Shown in pieces: positions 18,527-25,403 of a DNA stretch of 25,403 nucleotides. Location: the NCBI RefSeq assembly GCF_051155795.1, contig NZ_DAXETW010000151.1:1-25403 (forward strand). Direction: 5' to 3'. Numbering within the stretch: the first letter of the stretch is position 1; every line of letters begins with the position of its first letter. Source of the stretch: Longibacter sp051155795. GTDB taxonomy: Bacteria; Bacteroidota; Rhodothermia; Rhodothermales; Salinibacteraceae. The notes under the pieces were generated by a model. It was not told the origin of the DNA. It did no database searches and was given only the letters and a program-made list of their open reading frames with translations. The translations under genes were made by a program, and so were the position numbers.

Positions 18527-19183
18527 TCAAAGAGCGGGGAAGCTCCAGCCCTCGGCTGTCAGATCCGACAGCATGTTATCCAGAGCCCTCGGGGTAAGGT
18601 CTTCGCAGATCGGGTTGTCGTGCAGGACGATAATCGACCCGGGCCGTGTGTGGCGTACTACAAAGCGTTCGACATCCCGATGCGTTGCGGTTCGGAGATA
18701 GTCTCCGGGCATCACATCCCACATCACCATTCGTTGCCTGTGTGCGTCGCACCACCGGCGCATCGTCCCGGTCGGATGCCCGTATGGAGGACGCATGACG
18801 CGCACGTGCCGGCCGACGATCTGCTCCAGTGACTGTGTAGTACGGTCCAGTTCGCCCGTCAGGTCGCAGGCGGAAAGAGTCCACGCATCGGGGTGGGTAA
18901 ACGTGTGATTCCCGACAGCATGCCCAGCGGCAGACAGGTCTTTCACGAGCTGCGGATGGCTTTCAGCATTTGCGCCGACGAGAAAAAACGTCGCCCGCGC
19001 GCCGTGCTTTTCCAAAACATCGAGGAGTCGCCCCGTAATTTTTGGATGCGGGCCGTCGTCAAAAGTAAGGTATGCCACTCGATCTCCTTCCGGCACGTCC
19101 ATACGCCAGAGCATATCGGGAAAAAACCGCTGGAACGGGCGGAGGCCGTGGGTCGCGAGATAGGGAATGGCGTCGCGAAGCAT
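18527..19183 (-). CDS. cytoplasmic polysaccharide deacetylase family protein (NodB domain)
   Basis: A 218-residue carbohydrate esterase family 4 protein. All five NodB motifs are present: TFDDGP (40-45, catalytic base Asp42 and metal ligand Asp43), the HxxxHP ligand pair His93/His97 (NHTFTHP), RPPYG (131-135), Asp161 (MPGDY) and LHD (His188-Asp189). It therefore removes acetyl groups from N-acetylated sugars with a divalent metal. There is no signal peptide or membrane anchor, so it should act in the cytoplasm, probably on a lipid-linked or nucleotide sugar and not on peptidoglycan. The start is the ATG at 19181-19183. It is the last gene of the run flippase, GT2, deacetylase, 124 bp after the GT2 gene. 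Confidence 0.9.
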   Translation of the reverse strand: MLRDAIPYLATHGLRPFQRFFPDMLWRMDVPEGDRVAYLTFDDGPHPKITGRLLDVLEKHGARATFFLVGANAESHPQLVKDLSAAGHAVGNHTFTHPDAWTLSACDLTGELDRTTQSLEQIVGRHVRVMRPPYGHPTGTMRRWCDAHRQRMVMWDVMPGDYLRTATHRDVERFVVRHTRPGSIIVLHDNPICEDLTPRALDNMLSDLTAEGWSFPAL

Positions 19184-19307
19184 GAGATCGAGGTCGAAAA
19201 ATTCGGGAACGCTGAACGGAGGGAGTGGCGCGATCGGATTGTTGACCGTCCCGTTCAGTCTCTTTGTTGCGCGGTCCGTCCGGGGTGAACCATCGGTGGC
19301 AGGTACG

Positions 19308-20501
19308 CTATTCGATGCGTCGACCTTTCCAGTGAACGGTGCCGAACGTCCCGAGGATGCCGATCACGAAGACCGACGGGACCCAGAGGAGGGAGGCTGG
19401 GATGAACGTCCGGGTGAGATCGCCCTGGTCGAAATGGCGCACCGCGGGAGCCACGAGGAACCCGTCCGCTGCCATTTTTACGAGCACGGCGCCGATCACG
19501 ATGGGCTGCCACGCAGGGAATACGACGGCGCCGACGAGCGCGACGACCAGGACGGCGTGAAGGGTCCACTGTGAGGCGGCGACCGCCGAGGGGACGACGT
19601 GCGGATATCGCGTTCCCATCCATGCCCAGCGCTTTCGCTGCTCCAGGTAATCGGAGACGGTGTCCTCGCAGGCGGTGTCGACGACGGCCTTCGGGCTTGC
19701 TTCAAACGCAACCGTTCGATCCGTGCGATATGCGACGTGCTGGAGGAGCAGCTCATCCGCTGCAACCGTGGAGTCTGCGCGGTAGCTTTCAAGCAGGCTA
19801 CGATGGACTGCCACGTTCGCGCCATTACAGATCGTGGGAAACCGCGCGCCGATGCTACCCGCGCCGAACGCCACGAGGGCGATCAGCTCCAGCGCCTGCA
19901 CACGATCGAACCATTTTTCACGCCAGTCGAAACGAACCGGCCCGCTGACGAACGGTCGCTCCTCGGTGCAGCGGCGGACCATGGTGCGAACCCACCCTGG
20001 CCCGACGGTGCAGTCAGCGTCCGTGGTCAGAATGACCTCCCCCCGGCTCTCGTCGACGCCCTGCGTGAGGGCAGCCGACTTGTGGCGCACCGGGTGTCCG
20101 GCCTGGCGGTCGTCGGACGTCAGCACGCGCAACGTCGGGGCTTCCGGCTGTTCGCCATCCACGGGGTGCGCATCGGTTCCCACCTCTGCCGGAACCCGTG
20201 CCTCGGCATTCGCACGGACCTGGCGGGCCCGGTGGAGGGTCCCGTCCTCCGAGCCGTCGTCGATAACGATCACTTCCATCCTACCAGGGTACTCGTTCGC
20301 GAGGACGCTCCGGAGACAGCTCTCGATTCCGTCCGCTTCGTTGCGTGCAGGAATCAGCACCGACACGGACGGCCAGGTCGTTGGGTCGTCGAAGGTCGCC
20401 GCAGCATGCACCGTTCGTCGCCACCCGATGCCGGCCGCCCCAACGAGGAGAACGTGGAGACCGAGCAGACCGGCAAGAAGAAAGAAGAGCGTGTCGGGCA
20501 T
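19308..20501 (-). CDS. membrane-bound family 2 glycosyltransferase
   Basis: A 397-residue GT2 enzyme. An N-terminal membrane segment (about 4-28) precedes the catalytic domain VSVLIPARNEADG. Nucleotide-sugar motifs are DDGS at 81-84 and DAD at 161-163; the acceptor side has CNGAN, DE near 249-250 and QRKRW at 288-292, the QxxRW signature of processive and related GT2 enzymes. Three C-terminal hydrophobic segments follow (about 308-385). An unusual stretch of about 35 residues rich in Glu, Asp and Ala lies between DDGS and HKSAA. The ATG at 20499-20501 is chosen because the longer reading (to 20657) overlaps the flippase gene and adds 52 unrelated residues. Product unknown. Confidence 0.9.
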   Translation of the reverse strand: MPDTLFFLLAGLLGLHVLLVGAAGIGWRRTVHAAATFDDPTTWPSVSVLIPARNEADGIESCLRSVLANEYPGRMEVIVIDDGSEDGTLHRARQVRANAEARVPAEVGTDAHPVDGEQPEAPTLRVLTSDDRQAGHPVRHKSAALTQGVDESRGEVILTTDADCTVGPGWVRTMVRRCTEERPFVSGPVRFDWREKWFDRVQALELIALVAFGAGSIGARFPTICNGANVAVHRSLLESYRADSTVAADELLLQHVAYRTDRTVAFEASPKAVVDTACEDTVSDYLEQRKRWAWMGTRYPHVVPSAVAASQWTLHAVLVVALVGAVVFPAWQPIVIGAVLVKMAADGFLVAPAVRHFDQGDLTRTFIPASLLWVPSVFVIGILGTFGTVHWKGRRIE

Positions 20502-20637
20502 GAACGTCAGGAAGGATAATGGAAAAGAAGGCGACCGGCCTTGACCCTGAACTGCCGAGAGCAACGTGACAGGGACAAAGGCGAGTGGTTGATATCGGCG
20601 GTACTCATCCTTCACCTTAACCGGAAGATAAGCCCCT

Positions 20638-21651
20638 TCAGGTGGAGGATGAATCACGTAAGGTATCGCCTGAAGTCTCTACTCCTGGCACGTCGACCCG
20701 TGCCGCTTCTTCGTCGAAGGAGGGCGGTGGTCTCCGCAGGAAGAGCGCTCCGACCGCTGCGGGCAGCGTAATGTTAAACATGAACACCATGAGGGCGGCA
20801 TTCAATGCCGCTGCCTCAGACACGCCGAGCCAGCCGAACACGAGGACCGCCGCACCTTCCCGGATACCAACATCGAGAAGGGTGAGCGAGGGAATGAGGT
20901 ACTTAAAGTAATACATTAACCCTGCACCAGCAACGAGAATCGGCCAGTCAGAGTCTGGCGCGAAGGCGTAGACCAGGACGGCCATCTGTCCGGCGAAGGT
21001 AAGGTATCGAAGAAAGCATCCCAGGACCAGACGGGATCGCGTGCGGCGGTGAAGCCGATCAAGGAGGGCGGTTCGCTGGTGGATCGAGGAGGCGTTCGGA
21101 AGCAGGCGTCGGCCGATGCGGTCGATCGCCCAGGGCCAGATCAGGCCGGCGGTTAGGACGAGCATCACGATGCCGCCGGCCGTCAGTGCCACGTCCCATC
21201 CTGCTCCGATGACGCTGGTGATTCGGGCCCACACCATCGCGCCAAACCCGACGCTTACGGCGACGAGCATGTCGGCCATGCGCTGGGTGAAGACGGTTAG
21301 CGAGACGTCCCACGGATTGCCCCGGCCGAGCATCAGCGCACGGCCCGCGAATTCCCCGACCCGTGCGGGTGTGAAGAAGCCGACGGCGTAGCCGGCAAGG
21401 GTCGCCTGAAGAAGCCGTCGATCCGAGACCCTTTCGATCAGGCGCCGGACGACGACGCCCCATGACCAGACGTCCAGCCACACGTTGGGCACCACGAGTA
21501 TCGCAGCCACGGCGAGCCAGAACGCGTCGCCCGTTTGGAGCGTGCCCCAGAACGAATCGACGTCCACGTAGAGGACCAGCGCGACCACGAGGCCGACGCC
21601 GAGAAGTAGACGTGCGATTCGTTTCAGATGGCCGCGTACACCGGAGGACAT
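20638..21651 (-). CDS. flippase-like membrane protein (LPG synthase TM / AglD-like)
   Basis: A polytopic membrane protein of the lysylphosphatidylglycerol-synthase transmembrane family, with about eight hydrophobic segments. Family features are GYAVGFFTPARVGEFAGRA (a GEFAGR variant of the usual GR-GE-R block) and the late YYFKYLIPSLTLLDVGIREGA. These domains move lipids or lipid-linked sugars across the inner membrane in MprF and related proteins; this one has no C-terminal aminoacyl-transfer domain. From the ATG at 21651 it has 337 residues, the usual size; an in-frame ATG at 21759 would add 36 poorly structured residues and is the alternative. It ends 136 bp before the GT2 start, and the barrel gene lies just upstream. 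Confidence 0.8.
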   Translation of the reverse strand: MSSGVRGHLKRIARLLLGVGLVVALVLYVDVDSFWGTLQTGDAFWLAVAAILVVPNVWLDVWSWGVVVRRLIERVSDRRLLQATLAGYAVGFFTPARVGEFAGRALMLGRGNPWDVSLTVFTQRMADMLVAVSVGFGAMVWARITSVIGAGWDVALTAGGIVMLVLTAGLIWPWAIDRIGRRLLPNASSIHQRTALLDRLHRRTRSRLVLGCFLRYLTFAGQMAVLVYAFAPDSDWPILVAGAGLMYYFKYLIPSLTLLDVGIREGAAVLVFGWLGVSEAAALNAALMVFMFNITLPAAVGALFLRRPPPSFDEEAARVDVPGVETSGDTLRDSSST

Positions 21652-21794
21652 AGCGCGGGCCGACCATGCCGGCATCTCGCCGGTCGATTCGCTTGCATCC
21701 ACGGCGTTCGAGAGGCGACCTGTACGTAGAGGAAATTCTATGGGGATGCCGGCGTCCATTCACAGCGCCGGACAAATGTGACGTGGGGACTCGC

Positions 21795-23174
21795 TCAACG
21801 CCGCCACCGGTTCGACGCATGGTGCGGGGGGCGTGCGCGATTTAGCCGCTGGACGAAAGATATGCGGGCCGCGGATAACCCGTCCGGGCCGACGCCCACA
21901 GCCACGTCGACATACGACTGATCGCGGAACTGTGGTCCCACACGGAGACCGATCGAGGCGGCGGGGCGGAGGGGATACGTGTCCCGGTCTGGGCTGATGC
22001 GAGTGGAGGAATCGAAGGCAAGCTCAAACTGCGTCGTGACGTCGTCATAAACGCTCGCAGCCTGCACGCCAGCATACCCCTCGACGTTAAACGCGAGGAT
22101 GTTGGTGATAGGAAATTCGTAGGCCGCGCCCAGGACGACGGCATCGTTTCCCGTGTACCGGTCGCGGAGGAAGCCGGGAACCTGCCGCCCGTCCACCACA
22201 GGGGTGACGATGTGCGGGAGCCGCCCACTGAGGTCATCCACGCCGTTGATGTCGATCAAGCGCGCGATGCGACCGTGGAGCGCAATCCGGTGCGACCCGG
22301 TGATCGGGATCCACGCGTGGATCCCGAGATCCGTGCGGAAAAAGGAAAATGTCGTTCCCCCCACCGGTATCCACCGCTCGGCGGTGCCCTGCAGGAGCAC
22401 CCCACGAAGCGTCTGGTACGCGCGGTCGCGCCGGTCGTACTGGGCGTCAAGGCCGAGGACGGCACCGGTCGTCCGTAACGGGACGGCGGTTGCTCCGTAA
22501 GCCGCAGCCGCCGTGACCGCCGGCTGATCCTCCGCGGTCGCGTCCCCGGGATTTGGCAGGTTGGCGTCGGTCAGGCGGTAGTGTTCGACGCGTCCGTGGG
22601 CCTGGAGAAAAAGACGGTCCCCGAGGACGTGCTGGCCGAGTCGCGCACTCCCCTGAAAAGTTCGAAGGGTGAAGGCCGTTCTCGCGGTCGGCGCGGACGC
22701 CGGGCCGAATCCATAGAACCAGTCCCGTGTCGTGTATGCGTGCCGAGCCGATACCAGCAGCACGCGATGATCCTGCTCACCATGCGGCGGGGTGCCTCCA
22801 GAGGCGTAAGACAGCGTGTACACGCGTTCATGAAGCGCTGGAGCTACCGTTAACAGGAACTCGTCACTTTCTGCGAACGCCTCGTTAACGACGAGGCCCA
22901 GTCCGGCACCGATCCCAGCTCGGGGCCCCCACAGGTCGAGGACGTACGGGCGAAGATTGAGCCAGGTCTCCGTGTCGCCCCGCTGCGATTCGTCTGCCAT
23001 TTCCGCACGCTCAGGCTCGTTCTGCGCGACGGTTTCCCGCGGCGTGGTCAGTAGCAGGCCCACGGTCAGCACGAGAGCAAGGACGATGCGTGCTGGACGG
23101 ATCGGTCCGTACCGCCGATCGATCGACCCCGTCGATGCGTCGCACGATCCGATCAGACGAAGATTGCGTTTCAC
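21795..23174 (-). CDS. Omp85-superfamily-like outer-membrane beta-barrel protein
   Basis: Up to 459 residues. A hydrophobic signal segment ends at TVA50 with Gln51 as the predicted first mature residue; about 20 residues later amphipathic strands begin and continue to the end. Omp85-type hints are the GFGPAS strand, LDAQYDRRDRAYQTLRGVLLQG, and DRYTGNDAVVLGAAYEFPI, which sits where the VRGF/Y-loop and following strand are found in BamA/TamA. There is no room for POTRA domains. The last strand (ARISFVQRL) is followed by 15 basic residues instead of a terminal aromatic. No ATG precedes the signal segment; GTG at 23174 gives a reasonable signal peptide, GTG at 23243 is the alternative. Assignment to Omp85 and not another barrel family is tentative. 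Confidence 0.6.
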   Translation of the reverse strand: MKRNLRLIGSCDASTGSIDRRYGPIRPARIVLALVLTVGLLLTTPRETVAQNEPERAEMADESQRGDTETWLNLRPYVLDLWGPRAGIGAGLGLVVNEAFAESDEFLLTVAPALHERVYTLSYASGGTPPHGEQDHRVLLVSARHAYTTRDWFYGFGPASAPTARTAFTLRTFQGSARLGQHVLGDRLFLQAHGRVEHYRLTDANLPNPGDATAEDQPAVTAAAAYGATAVPLRTTGAVLGLDAQYDRRDRAYQTLRGVLLQGTAERWIPVGGTTFSFFRTDLGIHAWIPITGSHRIALHGRIARLIDINGVDDLSGRLPHIVTPVVDGRQVPGFLRDRYTGNDAVVLGAAYEFPITNILAFNVEGYAGVQAASVYDDVTTQFELAFDSSTRISPDRDTYPLRPAASIGLRVGPQFRDQSYVDVAVGVGPDGLSAARISFVQRLNRARPPHHASNRWRR

Positions 23175-23333
23175 AGGCAGAGGGAGGTGAGAAAGAGGAG
23201 GACGACGGCTATATTCGGGAACGTGATCGGTGTAGGCCGACACCGTTTGTACATGAATGTAGCCGGGGGAGTCCCCGACTGGTTCCGGCGCATAAGCTAA
23301 TCAACTTTCGACCCAACGAACAGCAAAGACCGT

Positions 23334-24608
23334 ATGCGAATCCTTGTCATCGGCAGTGGCGGACGCGAACACGCGCTCGTGAATGCACTGGCGGAGAGTC
23401 CCCGTGTTCAGTCTCTATTCGCTGCTCCGGGCAATCCGGGGACGGCGAAGAACGCCGAGAATGTGGAGCTTGACACGGGAAACGCGGATACGGTGGTCGA
23501 CTGGTCCGCTCAGCATGAGATCGATCTCGTCGTCATCGGTCCGGAGCGGCCCCTTGTCGACGGCCTGGTGGATCGTCTTAAGGAAAATGACATTCCGGCG
23601 TTCGGTCCGACCGGGGCCGCGGCACGGCTGGAGGGTAGCAAGGCGTTTGCGAAAGCATTCATGCGAGAGCACGGCGTCCCGACCGCGGATTTTCGTGTGT
23701 TTGAATCAGGCGAAATTGAGGCTGCCTCTGCATACCTTCGCCAGACCGGTGCGCCCGTTGTCGTCAAGGCGAGCGGGCTGGCCGGGGGCAAAGGCGCGAT
23801 TGTCTGTGCGACGCTCGAAGAAGCGCGTTCGGCGCTCGAGCGGATCGTGGAAGATAAAGACTTCGGTGCCGCCGGAGACCAGGTCGTGATTGAGTCGTTC
23901 ATGGAGGGTGTCGAGGCGAGTGTGTTTGCCGTGACCGATGGCGAACACTACGTGTTACTGCCTCCCTCTCAGGATCATAAGGCGATCGGTGACGGAGGAA
24001 CAGGGCCCAATACGGGAGGAATGGGGGCGTATGCTCCGGCGCCGATGGTCGACGGACCGCTATTGACCCGCGTGTGTCGGGAGATCATCGAACCGACGTT
24101 GAAAGGGATGGCGGACGCAGGTACGCCCTACGCCGGTGTGCTGTACTGCGGTCTGATGTTGACGGAGGAGGGGCCCAAGGTCGTTGAGTTTAATTGCCGG
24201 TTTGGCGATCCGGAGGCGCAGGTCGTGCTCCCGCTCCTCGACGTCGACGTGGCAGAAGTTCTTGCACGGACCGCCAGCGGCGAATTACGAAACGTGTCGA
24301 TTCGAGCCGCGGCGCGCCATGCCGCCTGCGTCGTTCTCGCCTCAGAAGGCTATCCCGTGAGCTATGAGACGGGATTCGAGATTACCGGTGTCGAGCAGGC
24401 GGAGCAGATGCCGGATGTGAACGTGATCCATGCCGGGACCGGTCGGCAGGAGGACGGGACCCTTGTAACGGCCGGGGGGCGCGTGCTCGGTGTTGTCGGT
24501 TACGGCACCTCCCTCGAACAGGCACTCGACCGGGCGTACGCCGCCGCCGATGTCATTCAGTTCAACGGAAAAACCCTCCGGCGCGACATCGGTCACAAGG
24601 CACTCTAA
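23334..24608 (+). CDS. purD: phosphoribosylamine-glycine ligase
   Basis: A 424-residue ATP-grasp enzyme that joins 5-phosphoribosylamine and glycine to GAR in purine synthesis; length matches the family. The N-domain starts with VIGSGGREHAL (residues 5-15). ATP-grasp signatures are VKASGLAGGKGAIV, ESFMEGVEASVFAV, HKAIGDGGTGPNTGGMGAYAPAP and the metal/phosphate-binding NCRFGDPEAQVVLPLL. The C-domain contains GRVLGVVGYG. The ATG at 23334 directly precedes the conserved first strand. It is divergent from the barrel gene; the 159-bp spacer (from GTG 23174) must hold promoters for both. No other purine gene is in the window, so it appears monocistronic. Confidence 0.97.
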   Translation: MRILVIGSGGREHALVNALAESPRVQSLFAAPGNPGTAKNAENVELDTGNADTVVDWSAQHEIDLVVIGPERPLVDGLVDRLKENDIPAFGPTGAAARLEGSKAFAKAFMREHGVPTADFRVFESGEIEAASAYLRQTGAPVVVKASGLAGGKGAIVCATLEEARSALERIVEDKDFGAAGDQVVIESFMEGVEASVFAVTDGEHYVLLPPSQDHKAIGDGGTGPNTGGMGAYAPAPMVDGPLLTRVCREIIEPTLKGMADAGTPYAGVLYCGLMLTEEGPKVVEFNCRFGDPEAQVVLPLLDVDVAEVLARTASGELRNVSIRAAARHAACVVLASEGYPVSYETGFEITGVEQAEQMPDVNVIHAGTGRQEDGTLVTAGGRVLGVVGYGTSLEQALDRAYAAADVIQFNGKTLRRDIGHKAL

Positions 24609-24795
24609 AGTCGGGGCCGTGTCGAAAGATTCGGCGGGTGTGCTGTCGACGGGGGAATGTCATATGACCGAATGGCGCCAGTTTTCGTATCATTATTTAC
24701 CATGATCTGAGATTCGCCCTGAAGGTCGGCACCGCGAACGCGCACCGGCCCGGCTTCCTGCCCGAACGGGTGCAGGCTTCCATCTCCGTCACCGT

Positions 24796-25403
24796 ATGAA
24801 CCGACCGATGCTCACACGCTGCCGTTCATCGACTCAAGCCGTTCTCGCGACCTGCGTGGCTATGCTGCTCCTGATCGGTATGCTCCCTGATCGGGCGCTT
24901 GGCCAGCGTCGTCCGCCGTCACCCCCGCCGGGTCCGGCGCAGAGTCCGTCTGCCGGTCAGCGTGCGCTCGTGCCGCCGATCACAGAAGCAGACGTAGAAC
25001 CCGTCGCCGACTTCCAGGACGCGCGTCGAGTGGCCGTCAGCCCAACGACGCTGTTTTACGTGGTGGACGCCCGAGCGAGCACGGTTACGGCCGTAACGCC
25101 AACGGGACGCGTCGTGGTAACGCTCGGCGGTCGGGGGGCGGACGCCGGGGCATTCGACGGACCGCTTGATGTCGATCCGACCAACGGGCTCGAGATCTTC
25201 GTCGCCGATGCCGGAAACGGACGCATTCAGCATTTTTCTCGATCGGGAAAATACATCGAGTCCTTCGCGGTCGGACGCGTTGATCCCGGTAATCGGACGT
25301 CGGCGCGACAGCCGCTGTTCGACGTTGGTCGAGATGGCTCCGATGCACGCGCCGACGGGCGCCCGATCGCCGTGCGGGCGGCTGCAAATGGCGATCTCTT
25401 TGT
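24796..25403 (+). CDS. secreted NHL-repeat protein, 3' truncated by window edge
   Basis: A frame open from the ATG at 24796 to the last base, with 202 codons visible and no stop. The N-terminus is a signal peptide (basic start, hydrophobic 16-30, cleavage predicted after ALG36 and before Gln37), followed by a Pro/Ser/Gln-rich linker (about 37-60). From about residue 75 beta-propeller strands of NHL type appear: VVVTLGGRGADAGAFDGPLDV followed by EIFVADAGNGRIQHFSRSGKYIES matches the repeat pattern G-x-F-x-x-P-x-x-V...VADxxNxRIQxFxxxG. A second ATG at residue 5 is an alternative start. A propeller in the periplasm or outside the cell usually binds ligands or proteins; the function is not known. 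It is downstream of purD by 187 bp. Confidence 0.85.
   Translation, partial: MNRPMLTRCRSSTQAVLATCVAMLLLIGMLPDRALGQRRPPSPPPGPAQSPSAGQRALVPPITEADVEPVADFQDARRVAVSPTTLFYVVDARASTVTAVTPTGRVVVTLGGRGADAGAFDGPLDVDPTNGLEIFVADAGNGRIQHFSRSGKYIESFAVGRVDPGNRTSARQPLFDVGRDGSDARADGRPIAVRAAANGDLF

Noticed and set aside
19599..20519. 306-codon plus-strand frame opposite the GT2 gene
   Set aside because: Antisense shadow without recognisable domain or start context.
23264..23277. Small palindrome CGGGG-GAGT-CCCCG between the barrel gene and purD
   Set aside because: Too short and G+C-rich to distinguish from chance; no link to a known purine operator or riboswitch, and the gap is too short for one.

Overview
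This high-G+C window carries almost entirely chromosomal, housekeeping-type genes. It looks like a Rhodothermota/Bacteroidota bacterium, possibly of the Salinibacter-Rhodothermus lineage (inference). Three things point that way. All four recognisable signal-peptidase-I substrates have glutamine at the predicted mature N-terminus, the published Bacteroidetes 'Q-rule'. Most start codons lack a clear Shine-Dalgarno sequence. A TTG-N21-TAnnTTT-type promoter candidate precedes mutS. I see no insertion sequence, phage, integron, CRISPR array or toxin-antitoxin module.

Left part (1-4284): the 3' part of an alpha/beta hydrolase and a SixA-like histidine phosphatase lie on the plus strand and converge on a ZIP-family metal transporter on the minus strand. 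A minus-strand tRNA block follows: tRNA-Asp, then two identical initiator tRNA-Met genes, with a separate intrinsic terminator for the Asp gene and for the Met pair. About 500 bp without a gene lies before the next locus.

Centre (4285-12841), all plus strand: a DUF1015 protein paired with serA (first step of serine synthesis), then mutS, a gamma-class carbonic anhydrase-like hexapeptide protein, a YegS-like lipid kinase and an alpha/beta-hydrolase lipoprotein. An intrinsic terminator separates mutS from the hexapeptide gene.

Right part (12865-23174), all minus strand: a periplasmic TPR protein, acnA (aconitase) with its terminator and an adjoining array of 7-bp repeats, a second periplasmic TPR protein, and an envelope-directed run of four genes. 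In transcription order these are an Omp85-like outer-membrane barrel without room for POTRA domains, a flippase-like membrane protein, a membrane GT2 glycosyltransferase with a QxxRW motif, and a cytoplasmic NodB deacetylase. The last three suggest synthesis and deacetylation of an amino-sugar lipid or glycan at the inner membrane. purD is divergent from this run, followed by the 5' part of a secreted NHL-repeat protein that runs off the window end.

The two most promising leads are the DUF1015-SerA pair, where a DGHHR motif recalls the ParB/sulfiredoxin/SerK fold and suggests a phosphoserine/serine role, and the flippase-GT2-deacetylase run. Both are hypotheses from motif and neighbourhood only; no search could be run here.
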